From Aureobasidium sp. EXF-3400 (lineage: Eukaryota > Ascomycota > Dothideomycetes > Dothideales > Saccotheciaceae): a stretch of DNA of 64,000 bases. Under the pieces are notes generated by a model that saw nothing but the letters and a program-made list of their open reading frames with translations, did no database searches and had not been told where the DNA came from. The stretch covers positions 124,001 to 188,000 of the forward strand of contig SWBL01000013.1 of assembly GCA_024195585.1 (NCBI GenBank), written 5' to 3'. The position numbers and the translations under genes were made by a program. How positions within the stretch are numbered: the first letter of the stretch is position 1; every line of letters begins with the position of its first letter. Shown one piece after another: positions 10,346-21,470 of the stretch.

Positions 10346-12044
10346 TCATCCAACTTTTACATCAGTTCGTGATGGCCCCGGGACTTCTACATAACTGTCC
10401 TCTAGATGCAGCGCTTCTAGCACGACTTGTTCAGACGGCTCCACCTTCAGATAGGTCTTACGACCCTTGACGACCCAGAAAGCAATGGAGACGACGAGCA
10501 TGACGCCAAATACTGCGATAGCGTAGTTCATATCTGCTCCTGAGGGGTTGGGTCCGCTTGGGAAGAAGAAAATGACTGTTGTGACGACACAGTAGACCAC
10601 GCTGATCCAATTGATCACAGGTCCATATCTACCAAGAGCAAATTGCCCGCCAGCAGGTAACTTGTTGCGCCCCACAAGCAGCAGAGTTAAGATGGGCATG
10701 GCGTAAGAAATTGTCAAAGCAATGGTGGCCACGCTCAAGATGGCCTCGAGCACTGTGTTTGCGAACAGATACAGGAGGCCAACCAGACCGATAAGGATTC
10801 CTTGGACCAGCAAGGCTTGTGGTGGGACCTTCCACTTCTTGTTGACTCTCTTGATGTACTTTGAGAAGGGCAAGCCATTGTCACGAGCAAAGCCCCAGGT
10901 CAATCGGCTTCCGGTTGTGGTGATCGAGACGCCCTGACCCAAACTATTCATCGTAAAGAGCACCATTAACACGACAGTGCCTTCGATACCAACGCAATCT
11001 TGAACAAGTTGCATGAATGGCAGGCCGGTCGGCGAGTTGATAACTTTGTCGAGGTCTTGGATGCAAAAGAGACATACGAGCATGAAGAGGAACCCGGTGA
11101 CGGCGCCTAGAACGACGGACAACCAAATAGCGCGCGGAGCGTTGACACGAGGATTGGGGAGTTCTTCAATCATGTGGACGACCTTAAACGCATACATGTT
11201 AGCATGTGTCTCGATATCGAAAGGATAGTGCACCTACCGAGTCGAAAGCTGTTAACCCATAGGCTGATTGGACGAGACCAGTGAACCAGACTAACCCAGA
11301 TGGCCATCCTGTCTCATTGATCCAAGCGCCAAAAGCAAAAGATGCCGGCTGAAATTTGAGTCCTTCTTTGGTGCCAACCGAGATGAGCAAGGCAAGACTG
11401 AGGATGAAGAAGAGGGCAGCGAACTGGATGCCGACGATGTTGTTGAACCAAGGCAGGATCCTGTCATTCTTACAGGCCACCAGGTTGAAGCCTGTGAAGA
11501 CGATCGTGATGCCCAAATACACCAGAAACTCGACCCATCCTGTTCCGGCACCCGCCCACTCAGGATCGTACATGAGCTTCATGCCAAGTAGGAAGTTGGT
11601 TGCGAAGGCCACGAGCGAAGCATTGAGTGTCCACCAGCCAAAGGTGTTGATCCAGGCACACATGTATGATGCGAATCTTCCAGTTGGTGTGTGCCACAGC
11701 GAGTGCATCCAGTAAGCCTGACCAAGAGCAGTAGGCATAGCGCTGCATAGTTCACCCAAGCTGAGTGCAACACAGAGGTTACACACAAAGACAAGCACAA
11801 GACCCCACAAGATTGTGATGGGACCGCCGTTGTTCAGTCCAGATGCTAGGTCTTGGGCGAATGTGCCATAGGTGCCCAAAATTGAGAAAGCGAGGGCGAG
11901 CATGCTCCATGACGAGAATTTCCTTGTGAGTTCCTCTGTATGGCCCAAGGCCACCATGTCCCGGGCATCCTCGTAGCTTTGTCTTCCGACATCAATGGGC
12001 TTCGAGTCCATGACTGCGTCTCCGTGCAGAGATGAGCGACTCAT
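10346..12044 (-). CDS. APC superfamily amino acid/choline-type permease
   Basis: Two exons, 11238-12044 and 10346-11182, separated by a 55-nt intron (547 aa). The start is the first ATG at 12044, since the longer open frame begins only with TTG. About 12 hydrophobic spans are visible. The first reads SWSMLALAFSILGTYGTFA with the following GLNNGGPITILWG, the usual opening of the fungal Hnm1/GABA-permease (ACT) group. Later signatures are YWMHSLWHTPTGRFASYMC, AFDSVVHMIEE at the exon junction, GSRLTWGFARDNGLPFS and YAMPILTLLLVGR. The substrate may be choline, GABA or another amino compound and cannot be fixed from the sequence. It converges on the proline-racemase-like gene. Confidence 0.88.
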
Positions 12045-13579
12045 CAATTGATGGTTGTATTGCGTCAATGGAAGATGATCTTTGAAAATGATCTTTTATA
12101 AGTCCACGAAGGAAGCAGAGAAATTGAATGCCACCCGATCAGCAGGGAGCGAAGACTTTGGGTGTTATATTGCAGCCATAGTGCAAAGATAGGCGTTACT
12201 GCAGTACATGCCGTCTATCCTGGATCCATCTGCAACCTCAAAACCAAAAAGTGATAAGAAAGAGATGTTCAATTTCATGACCAATTCTGAGGCGTAATTC
12301 GTTTTCCCCGCCTTTCGTATAAACTCTACTCGCGTAGTCATCCGTCTTGTAGCCAATCTAGAGTGCGAAAAATACAGCCTAGATCCATGGTTTCTTGGTG
12401 ACAACGGCCACGGACCAAGAGTGTGACGGACACGCGACTGCATTTGGAAGGTTCATGCGGAGAGCGTGGAGCTCCGGCCGATCTGCTGCTTTGTTTTCGC
12501 ATTCGTCAGAGACTCAAAAGGAGGGTCTCTTTCGCAACGGGATCGGCGACATGAGGGATAAGCCAAAGGGGAAACCTCATGCGATGGTATCTTGCCGTCG
12601 GCTTCGCCCTGAAGAGGGCTCATATTACTGGGTGCGCGGTTTAGTCCATGGTAGGCTCGTGGTGAGATTGGTATCACACAGCTGACGCTTATCGCTCGTC
12701 TGACGCGGAACATCTCCTAGAGATGCCCAAATAGAGCCAACAAGAGCCAAAGATGGTTTGGTCAACCATTTTCACAAGTTGGGAGTGCAGAGATACAAGA
12801 GAAGGTGGTTGATGATCAAGAAGGAACGACATGGCTAGCGAACGAACATGCCGTCCGTGCTTGATGCCGTCACGCGCGACTTCTCCCATGTTGAAGCCAT
12901 CGTTTTTTCTTCTATGCGTCTCTGCATCTCTTTGATACTCAACAAGTTTTGTTGTATGATTCTGTGGCCAACTTGAGAAAAGATGCCGCACAAAGTCGTC
13001 TGATAATACGACTGTGTGCTCGCAAGCCCCCAACCAAGAACTTTCAAGGAGTAGAACCATTCAAGGCGGCTAGCTGCTTGTGCTGGTTCACGGCCGCGAC
13101 CTCGATCACGACGATTTGGTATCCATCTATAGCTCGGATGCTGTTTAGACTGCTACAGCTACAAAGTTAGAAGAAGATGCGTGCTACGTCTAGCACCGAA
13201 AAAGTTCACGAATATGATATCGGCACTGGAAAGGACAGGAGACCATACTATGCCCTGGTAGGTGGTGCGAGAAATACAACTGATATTAGCTGTCAGGTCG
13301 AAACAACCTCTTACACCGGAAGAAGATCAAATTCAGCCGATTTTGATAGAGGAAGTCACTATCTATCCAACCGAGATGCGTCTCCTCAGGCTTCATAAGG
13401 TTGGAGCAACTCGCTTGAAAACTGCACAGCCCCTGCTGCTACCCATCGAGCTTGCCTTTCAAGTCCGCCTTTTAGCCTTTCAAGCTCCAATCTCACAATA
13501 ATCTGACCAGGATCAACGTCTTCCTCTTGCCAATGCCATGGAAAACAACGGAGAAATAGAGGTGTCCCGCATGCAACTA

Positions 13580-13592
13580 CCCCGCCCTGGGG
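13580..13592. promoter_or_regulatory. Two adjacent CreA/Mig1-type motifs
   Basis: CCCCGC at 13580-13585 (complement of GCGGGG) and CTGGGG at 13587-13592 both fit the CreA consensus SYGGRG, in opposite orientation, about 275 bp upstream of the arabinanase start. Closely paired sites are typical of functional CreA targets such as plant-cell-wall hydrolase genes. Function is inferred. Confidence 0.4.
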
Positions 13593-13790
13593 CCCCACAG
13601 ATGAAGGGACCTATGCGGAGAAACTATTCATCCAACAGTTGCATGGAAGGACTGCGCTTGCCTGCAAGTCTTCGAGGGCATTGAAGGATAATTCAGGAGG
13701 GATCATGCATCCATACGGCATGACCATGTTCTCCGGCGGGATGTGATGCCTGGATCATTTTCATACTTCCTGGCTTAAGGCCGTAGACGA

Positions 13791-13798
13791 TATATAAG
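13791..13798 (+). promoter_or_regulatory. TATA box of the arabinanase gene
   Basis: TATATAAG, 67 bp upstream of the ATG at 13865. Its position and sequence fit a core promoter element of an inducible fungal gene. Confidence 0.55.
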
Positions 13799-13864
13799 CA
13801 GGGCAGGTGTCCAGTGTTTCAACACAGCAGATCAGCAATATCGATAAAGCGACGGATCTTCCAG

Positions 13865-15126
13865 ATGCATTCTGTGATCACCAAGATCGGCGTGCTGGCT
13901 GTGGCCTCTCTGGCTACCCAGGCAGTTGCCTTGCCCTCGAACAACAAGCCTGATCCTTTCTCGAATGCGTCCTGGCCTCTACCACATAATATTAGTGGTG
14001 TCTCTAATCCCGGAGCTAATCAGAGTTACGATGGTTGGGGTGGTGTCCATCTACATGACCCCTCGGTATGTCACATGGCTCGATGTTCCTCTCGACATCA
14101 GACTGATCGGTCCTAGATTGTGATGGGTCCCGACGGCCATTACTACTCGTTCTCAACTCATGGATTGGTTGTCATTAGCCGCGCCTCACAGCCCAATTCG
14201 TTGGATGGTTATTGGCAGCCGATCGGCTCAGTCCTTGAGGGATCCAGCATTATCAACAACACCGGAAGCACCGATCCTTGGGCGCCTGACGTGCACAAGG
14301 TTGGCGATACATACTACTGCTATTATGCCGTCTCGCAATTCGACAGCCAATTCTCCAGCATTGGACTCGCTACCTCGAAAACACTGAAACCTGGAAGCTG
14401 GACCGATCATGGCGCAGTCCTTACGTCAAACACCACTGCTCCTTCGCCATTGAACATCACCAATGCAATCGACGGCAACTTGTTCATCGACCCAAAGACC
14501 AAGATCCCTTACCTTACCTACGGCAGCTTTTGGAGCGACATCTGGCAGTTCCAGCTAGCTCAAGACCTGCTTAGCGTTGTCTGGTCTACTGCTCCTACGC
14601 AACTGAGTTTGGATCCTGTGAGCCCGCAGGCAGAGGAAGGCGCCTACTTGAGTCATCATGATAGTTGGTACTATCTTTGGTATAGTCATGGCTCGTGCTG
14701 TGGCTACAATGTATCTGCTTTGCCTGCACCTGGCAAAGAGTGCGTACCCGTTTGTCTTGTGTTACTTGAATTTCCGATTCTGATTTTCGATAGGTACTCC
14801 ATCCGTGTTGGCCGCTCCAGATCAGCCACCGGACCCTTTGTCGACCGCAATGGCGTAGACCTAAAGAACGGCGGTGGCTACACCGTCTATGGCAGCCATG
14901 ACTACGTCGTAAGTCAGATGTTCCATCATATATCTAGAATATGCTAACTGGCTCCAAGTATGGACCGGGCGGCCAGGGTGTCCTCTCAGATTATCATGGA
15001 CGTGATGTCTTGTACTACCACTATGTCAACACTATCCAGAACCCCATGTACCTCGATGAGCTAAAATTGCTCGGTTGGGACTACATCGATTATGTCGAGG
15101 GATGGCCTCTCCTAGTTTACAACTAG
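13865..15126 (+). CDS. Secreted GH43 endo-1,5-alpha-L-arabinanase
   Basis: Four exons, 13865-14065, 14117-14739, 14794-14908 and 14959-15126 (368 aa), with introns of 50-54 nt. The second-to-last exon ends GTAAGT, and its intron carries a tgctaac branch site. MHSVITKIGVLAVASLATQAVA is a signal peptide. GH43 landmarks are HLHDPS with the likely catalytic base Asp65, STHGLVVISR, the substrate-site block DPWAPDVHKVGDTYYCYYAV, NAIDGNLFIDPKT with its pKa-modulating Asp, and the acid QAEEGAYLSHHDSWYYLWYS. These match fungal arabinanases that cut arabinan chains of pectin outside the cell. The CreA-type motifs and TATA box upstream suggest carbon-repressed, inducible expression. All key residues are present. 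The exact substrate is inferred from the family. Confidence 0.9.
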
Positions 15127-15316
15127 GAAGCTCGATGTGACTGTGCTAGGATTGGCAGCACGTGGGGTTAACAATGCACTTGAAAAACGGTCTTTATGCT
15201 TCTTCGCCAGCCTGGTGGATCTACTAACATCAAAGCCAAAGCTGCAGTGAGAAGGTTCTGTCATTGAGCAAAGCTCTACTAGCATCTACGAATCTGATCA
15301 ACTTCTTCACCTCCCC

Positions 15317-17965
15317 TTATTGAGCATGCGGCGCATAAGTCTTCCTCAACCATTGCATGACGGCGTTCTTGCCTTGGGTTTCACTGTGCATGCCTCCTGC
15401 TTGCCTAAAGCAGATGGCACGTCGATGCGCTTTTGTTAGAACCAAAGGCTCGCCATTTGCGTCAACAAGTTCGCTCGTCAATTGTTCAGCCGGTGGATTG
15501 ACAGTCTCAACATCGACGCCCGCTTCGGAGATGCATTTGGTAACATCAGCATCTATATCCTCGTCGCCAGATAGGAACAACATGGGCTTTTCGTGTTCGG
15601 GCAGCTCAGAGTTGAGGTGTAGGACATCGAAGCCTATTCCATAGATACTGTTCCAGTCGGGTGCTGTGACTTGATTCTCAACCCCGAAAGCGTTGATGAG
15701 TTTTTGGCTCTCTTCAGGGTTGCCATTGACGGTTGGTCTCGCATCCAACTTTTGCTTCGCAACAGCGCCTTGTCCCCAGATGAGCTTCGAGTCGGCTGAC
15801 AGAAAAGTGCCGATGAGCCGGAAAGTTATGGAGATGCGCATGTTGCCATATGCGGACTCGGCAGGGATGTGTTCTGCAGCCGGACGCTTGTCAGGCATTA
15901 TACCATGCAGCCAAGACCCATTCGTCTCCAGACCCATGACGAACATACTGTTGTGCGGCATGGGAATTCGCTGTGTCACGCGAGATCGACCATCCTCGGC
16001 GTTTAGCTGCGCATCGGGTGTGGGCGTTGTGTCGCGGGATCTCTGTTTGTCGTGACTTGATCCTGGATCCTGCAAGGTTGTGGGACGCTTAGTACGAAGC
16101 CTCATAGTGCGCTGAGCACCGAGCGAAACATTGACGATCTTGCTGCCATGCACGATGTCCAGCGTCTTGTCCGAATGTTCGGAAATATGGTCTTGTCCGC
16201 TTCGGTACAGCTGTATCAAAGCATGATTCAACTTGTGTCCAACTCTTTCTTCAGCCCTCTCTTTGATCTCGGTGACGACTGGACTCCAACGAAGAAGAGG
16301 AAGCGATTGGTCTGAGGGGTGTCGATATACGGGCATACTACCGTCAGCGTCATTGATGTCGCCTTGGCAGCATACTAATCGTGGCACTTCGCCGGCAGCA
16401 TGGTACATGCGCTGCCAGTGAACTTCGGAGAACAAGTCCTGAAAGGCTACCTCGGCAGCTTCAGGCTCGAGCAGGTTGTAGAGTATCTTCGAATCGCCGC
16501 TTCCGATCTTGTCGTCAGAGCTTAGTAGAGTGGAGTTTTTCTGTCTCATCTGCAACTTCCGCGACACCCGCCTTGGTGGTGCAGGTACGGACTGTTTGTC
16601 GACGTGCGTTTCCAATGTACTTGCTCTGCGTGTGTGATAGTGATCAGCAGCGACTTCTGCTGTGATCGGGTCATCCGATTGTGTCTTTAATTGGGAGTCA
16701 TGCACCACGTGAGTCTCCACTTTGCCCAGATCCCGGGACGAACGAGTTGGTTCATTCGACATGAGATCTTCGAGAGCGCCTCTAGATGCCTGAGATGGGG
16801 TTGCGCTAGCACGATCGTCTCGGATCATGCGCGACTTTGGCTGGATTCTTCTGTTCTGCGTGTCATCATGGTGTCGTCGGCCTCCAGCAAGCCTTGTGTT
16901 TGGCTGACGTCGAGAATTTGTCGTGTCTGGAAGTTGAGAGCTTGCAGGTTCTGCATGCTCAGAGGAAGTGTGCTTTGCGTCGTCTGTTACATCGGGTTGG
17001 TTATCGCTCAAACTGAGACTCTTGAGGTAGCGTTCAAGGCCGCTGAGAAGGGAGGGTTCACGTACGGTTCCTGACTGATCTTCCATGTCAACATCAGATT
17101 GTCCCGTTCCAGTTTCGTTACCAGACTCATCAGTGTGTGTCTCGCCTCTCAGTCTCGACATGACTGACGCTGAGGTTGTGACGGATGCTCCCATGATCTC
17201 CACGAGTTTCTGCACAGCTCGATCGTGTCTGTATTTGAGTCTGTAGTTGAGGCAATCTTCTACAAGATTGATCGACAGACCATGTTGCGCTGCGTCCAAT
17301 GCTGTAGCATAGACGGAAAGATTCGTGGTGCATCCAACAACGTAGACTTCTGTAATGAGCTTTGCGCGTAGCATGAGTAGTAGAGAGGAAGACGTGAAGG
17401 CCGAATAGTACGATTTGACGACTCGGACGTCTCTGGGTGACACCAAGTCTTTGACTTCTGACGACAGTTCAGCGCCCCAACTTCCCGGTAAACAGCAGTT
17501 GTCGTCTGGATTGTCCTGGGAGAGGAAGAGGTCTTGGTCGACACCCGAGGGTGGGGATGCAGAGTCTGATTCTAGCTCTGCTGCTCTATTCATGGTTCGC
17601 TGGACAAGGCGGTTGATCCGACGGTTTGATCTTATGGACGGACGGGAGGGGTAGTCGTTCATCTCATCGTCGCTGCTGACTGCTGGTAGCACAATTCCAT
17701 CGTCTGCGATCACCATACAGCCAGAACCTGACGGGTGATTGACAGTGCGCTTGCCACGATACTCGGTTGTAATCCAAAAGATCTCACCATACTCTCGAAA
17801 GGCAGGGACAAGCTCCTTGATCCTCTCCAGATATCCGGTAGCAGAGTTGACAGGTAGTTTGCCGGCGGGAGATGTAAAATCGTTTTGCAGGCCAACAACC
17901 ATCAGCGCTTGACGAGTCGATACCTGATTTTGGCTCCCCGAGAGGAGGGCCGACAGGAAGGACAT
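15317..17965 (-). CDS. Isochorismatase-AlkB-like 2OG-Fe(II) oxygenase fusion
   Basis: One exon, 882 aa. Residues 15-270 form an isochorismatase-like hydrolase with the full catalytic triad: Asp29 (VGLQNDF), Lys184 (VVKSYYSAF) and Cys212 (VVGCTTNLSVYATALDAA). Residues 275-490 are Ser/Arg/Asp rich and look disordered. Residues 500-720 form an AlkB-type dioxygenase with iron ligands His597 and Asp599 (EHSDKTLDI) and His687 (SWLHGIM), and an Arg716 candidate for 2-oxoglutarate binding (ISITFR). A further 160 residues at the end (LFLSGDEDID, AHRRAICFRQAGG) match nothing I recognise. The AlkB family acts on methylated nucleic acids or proteins. Isochorismatase-like enzymes act on small amides or as nicotinamidases. 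How the two halves work together is unknown. Confidence 0.85.
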   Translation of the reverse strand: MSFLSALLSGSQNQVSTRQALMVVGLQNDFTSPAGKLPVNSATGYLERIKELVPAFREYGEIFWITTEYRGKRTVNHPSGSGCMVIADDGIVLPAVSSDDEMNDYPSRPSIRSNRRINRLVQRTMNRAAELESDSASPPSGVDQDLFLSQDNPDDNCCLPGSWGAELSSEVKDLVSPRDVRVVKSYYSAFTSSSLLLMLRAKLITEVYVVGCTTNLSVYATALDAAQHGLSINLVEDCLNYRLKYRHDRAVQKLVEIMGASVTTSASVMSRLRGETHTDESGNETGTGQSDVDMEDQSGTVREPSLLSGLERYLKSLSLSDNQPDVTDDAKHTSSEHAEPASSQLPDTTNSRRQPNTRLAGGRRHHDDTQNRRIQPKSRMIRDDRASATPSQASRGALEDLMSNEPTRSSRDLGKVETHVVHDSQLKTQSDDPITAEVAADHYHTRRASTLETHVDKQSVPAPPRRVSRKLQMRQKNSTLLSSDDKIGSGDSKILYNLLEPEAAEVAFQDLFSEVHWQRMYHAAGEVPRLVCCQGDINDADGSMPVYRHPSDQSLPLLRWSPVVTEIKERAEERVGHKLNHALIQLYRSGQDHISEHSDKTLDIVHGSKIVNVSLGAQRTMRLRTKRPTTLQDPGSSHDKQRSRDTTPTPDAQLNAEDGRSRVTQRIPMPHNSMFVMGLETNGSWLHGIMPDKRPAAEHIPAESAYGNMRISITFRLIGTFLSADSKLIWGQGAVAKQKLDARPTVNGNPEESQKLINAFGVENQVTAPDWNSIYGIGFDVLHLNSELPEHEKPMLFLSGDEDIDADVTKCISEAGVDVETVNPPAEQLTSELVDANGEPLVLTKAHRRAICFRQAGGMHSETQGKNAVMQWLRKTYAPHAQ

Positions 17966-20057
17966 GAGCGAAGAGAGTGTAGAGCTTCAGAGGTAGCAGG
18001 ACGGTGAGGACTGTCACAAAGACGTTGACATGGACACGGATGGTGTGACAAAAGAAGGTTCGTTTGCTTTGTCTGTGCTGTGGTGGGGAAAGTAGAAGTA
18101 TAGAAGCAGAGTACGAGTAGGATAGAGAGGCAGAAGGCAGTGATGAAAAAAAAGAGTGGCTCAACAACTGGTAGGGCAGATGATAAAACACAGCACCTCC
18201 GAGCAAGCGACCCAAACGAACGGAACCTCAAATCAGTTCATCCTAGTACAATATCTGTGTACGCCGCGATTTGATTTGAACAAGGTCTGGGCACGGCGAA
18301 GAGCCCGACAGAGTAGACGACAAGGCGCAAGTGACAGACGATGACTGCATGCAGAAGCGATGAGGCTGGAAGACAGTTGGTATTCATGAATCTGAAGATG
18401 AAGAGGGCATAAACCTTAGAACAAAGTGGAACATGTGTAAGGTAGGCGCAGGGACATCTTGGTGGATGGGATAAACGAACGCCGCGACTTCGGTGCACGG
18501 GCCGACGAGGCATGCGCCCAGTTGCGAAAGACACAGGGGGTTGATATCAAATCATGTCCGGACAAGACCGCGGAGTTGAACATTACACCCGTCGAACTGG
18601 CTGTCGATATTCTGTCACTGTTCATTCCATAACGCGCTTTCATTGAATGATCGTTTGTCGATACAAGCGCTTGTAAAGCAATAGATCTCATGGGATCTGC
18701 AGCCCTGTCGGGAGAACCTGCGATGCTGCAGTGTTAACTTATTGGGCATGTTTAACGAAGTGCCGCTGTCCCGAACCGGATCCCGATTTGCTACGGGGCA
18801 ATGGCACAACTGCCGCTTGTTAAGAACCAAGACGCCGGTCTGCGTGCGTGAATGATTTTTGGTTTTGCTCTGCTACTCTTAGAACCACTAGAGAATGGCC
18901 TACATGTCTCGTCAAACCTCCGACTGAAGTGATTGTCTAGAACCAGCTTTGTCAAGGGTAGCTGTTCTACATGTAAGGAATATGAAATTACTACAGGATG
19001 AATTGCATGCAGCATGTACAGTCCTATGCAGACAAAAGAGAATTGGAAACGCAAAGCGCTCGGGCTTGCCGAAACACAGCGACCTCGTCACTGCGGCGGG
19101 ACGGACTTGCAACCTGCGCGCCAATCAAGTTGCCGTGGTGGAGGCTCATCAGCGCTCCCATCGTGATGCATGAAACGGTCGCGCCTGAGCCGGTCGCGTG
19201 TTCGTCGCTTGTTTCATGGCCAATCGAAGCAAGCAGAAGCCCTTTTTCCTGGAGAAGAGCGGGAGAAGCCTTCGAGAAAGCTGTCGGTCACTCTACTCGG
19301 TCGCTTGCGGTCCGATAGATACCGTAGAAATCTTGTACATGCCTGTCGCCAAGCAAGTGCGCTTCCCAAAGTGCCTTTGGGATCGCTTGGTTTTGGTTCC
19401 ACCTGATCAAATAGGAAGTATTGAGCGAATACACGCGAACTCTGCAGTGGATGCTCAAGGCAAGGAGACACTCAGACACAAAAACTAGAGCTGCAGGATC
19501 GCTATTCAAAATGACTCGGCAGGCACACACGTCCTTCATCAATCGTGCATGGAACAAATTCGGTAAGGTGCGATCGCTATTTGGCGTCTGGCCCACTCTG
19601 CCCACAGGGGGTTTGTGGCAACCACGTGCACCGACGTGTATAATTTGAGTAGGGTCAATCTATCCTCTTCGCCGAACGCATCTAGAGTACAAATCCGTAA
19701 AACAGCCCCTAAGTTAGGACGAATGGGGCTTGAGTATTCAAGTATCTGACCAACAACATGTCTGACGTTGACTGTCAACATTTCTTCAGCGCATGGATGA
19801 TTTAGGGCAGCATATCGCGAACCACTCGACCCTGCGCCTCTTCCGCTTTCTCCGTCAAGACACGTCGGACCTGTCGTCGCAATCGCTGATGCATGTGCAC
19901 TTGTACGTCATGGCCTAGCCCCTGTGTAGGCAATAGCTAGAGGGCATATACCGTTCCAAAACAACCGCTTGTGTTGTGAATGGATGAAGAACGTATCGGA
20001 ACAGATGATTGCTCGGGAGTATGTTGATGTCGATATGGTGAGCCATGCAACATTGTT
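17966..20057. other. Long intergenic region
   Basis: About 2.1 kb between the fusion gene's 5' end and the HMCES-like gene's 3' end. Immediately upstream of the fusion gene the minus strand is pyrimidine rich, as in a long 5' leader. The many short open frames on both strands resemble no family known to me. No repeat or RNA gene was recognised. Confidence 0.45.
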
Positions 20058-21293
20058 TCACTTAGCGAAGAAGCTCGTGATTTTTTGAGAGCCGTCCTTG
20101 GCTTTTGGTGGTGACTTAGCTTGAGTATTGTTGGTGACTGAGCTTCTCATAGTGCGGCCGGACGCAGGACGACTGGTGGCACTCGAAGCATCCCCTGACT
20201 TCTGGACTTTGGGTGATGGTTCTTGGTCATGAGAGTTATCAGGTGAATGTTCGCGTTTAATCGCAGTCGACACTTTTGTTTCCGGAGAGTGGCTGGGTTG
20301 AGGACGAGGAGCATTATCTTCTGTGTTCTGAGGATCAATGACGGTAGCGCGTTCTTCGCCAGACTCTTGCTTTATCTTGCCATCAGCAGATTGAACGTCG
20401 TCTTCCTCCTTCTTTATCGTCCTCACCTTGGCGGCACTCTTAGCCTGCTTTTTCTGGTTGCCAAAGAAGTTGGCAATGTTGTTCTTGTTCTCTTTGCTGT
20501 CAATGGGAATGATGAAGGATGGAGAGTTGTTACCGACTTTGCCGACAGCTTTGTCAACTTGGTAGCACTCGAGCTCACCCTCGAAGGGCTTGAGTAGCGA
20601 CTGCAACTCTGTTGACCATTCCGACCTGGCAGGATCGAGCCAAGTCTTCAGAGCATCTGAGCCATTGTTGAAGATGACAGGCATGCGATCGTGGAGAAAC
20701 TTGAGCTGTTTGTTCGAGTCGGTTGTGATGATGGTGTAGGTGTAGAGCTTGTCAGGCTGGCCCTCGTACTGAACGCAGTCCCAAAGAGCAGCAAAGGCCA
20801 TGAGCTGACCGTCCTTTCTCTTTACAAAGTGGGGAACTCGATCCTTGCCATTGTTCTTCTTGAGCCATTCGTAGAAGCCTTCGCATACGACGATACATCT
20901 CTTGCGTTGCTTCATGGTGTTCCAGAGACCACCCTGTGTGGCGAGAGAGTCGTCTCTGCAGTTGATAGTACGCATCATGTTGGCATAATCTGGTTGTCTC
21001 TTGGTCCAGAAGGGTATGAGGCCCCATTTCATGGATTGCAGCTTGTAACGGGTCTCGGTGGTAGCAGCGCCATCGACAGTGGCAGTCGTGTCTTTATCGT
21101 GTGGTTGTGTGCCAGCTCCCGAGTCGGGGACGTCTGCGCGGTAGACAAGGCCGTGATTGCCAGGAGCGAAGTTGTAAGTCTGGCGAGTGTCATTATCGTC
21201 GTCGTCGGGAGCTTCGTCGACGGGCATGTTTTCGTCTTGCAGTCTGCGACGGACGGCCGACGGTCGCAGCGACAAAGCGTATCTGCCGCACAT
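20058..21293 (-). CDS. SRAP domain abasic-site processing protein (HMCES/YedK type)
   Basis: Single exon, 411 aa. It begins MCGRY, so removal of Met exposes the catalytic Cys2 that forms a covalent link to abasic sites in single-stranded DNA. Other SRAP residues are present: Asn111 (RTINCRDDS), Glu138 (VVCEGFYEW) and His201 (FLHDRMPV). The region from 280 to 400 is Lys/Glu/Ser rich and disordered. The last residues, SQKITSFFAK, resemble a PCNA-binding PIP box (Ile and Phe-Phe in the right spacing), although the usual first Gln is displaced. Human HMCES also ends in a PIP box. The likely role is shielding abasic sites at replication forks. It is divergent from the TPR gene, with only 177 bp between start codons, so they probably share a promoter. 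Confidence 0.92.
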   Translation of the reverse strand: MCGRYALSLRPSAVRRRLQDENMPVDEAPDDDDNDTRQTYNFAPGNHGLVYRADVPDSGAGTQPHDKDTTATVDGAATTETRYKLQSMKWGLIPFWTKRQPDYANMMRTINCRDDSLATQGGLWNTMKQRKRCIVVCEGFYEWLKKNNGKDRVPHFVKRKDGQLMAFAALWDCVQYEGQPDKLYTYTIITTDSNKQLKFLHDRMPVIFNNGSDALKTWLDPARSEWSTELQSLLKPFEGELECYQVDKAVGKVGNNSPSFIIPIDSKENKNNIANFFGNQKKQAKSAAKVRTIKKEEDDVQSADGKIKQESGEERATVIDPQNTEDNAPRPQPSHSPETKVSTAIKREHSPDNSHDQEPSPKVQKSGDASSATSRPASGRTMRSSVTNNTQAKSPPKAKDGSQKITSFFAK

Positions 21294-21470
21294 AGTGATG
21301 CGACACGATGTTCAGACAATGAGTTGGTTGGAAGATGAGGAGGGGCGAGTCAGGAGGAAATGGAAGACGCGCACGACCGCGTTGATGACGTCTCGCCGAA
21401 GCTGAAACACTTTCGCTTTTGCTTAGGTCGAGCATGGAAGCTTCTGAATTGTTGCATACACACAGTCGCC

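Larger units (their letters stand above)
12045..13864. other. Long intergenic region upstream of permease and arabinanase genes
   Basis: About 1.8 kb between two divergent genes. The open frames on both strands are short and show no family similarity. The right end holds the arabinanase promoter, described separately. No tRNA or repeat was recognised. Confidence 0.45.

Noticed and set aside
17784..18231. Overlapping minus-strand frames upstream of the isochorismatase-AlkB gene (hydrophobic start)
   Set aside because: One has a hydrophobic segment, but no continuation or splice join to a known family; likely a pyrimidine-rich leader.
20147..21405. Several open frames opposite or inside the HMCES-like gene
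   Set aside because: All overlap a gene with complete catalytic residues; they lack any motif.
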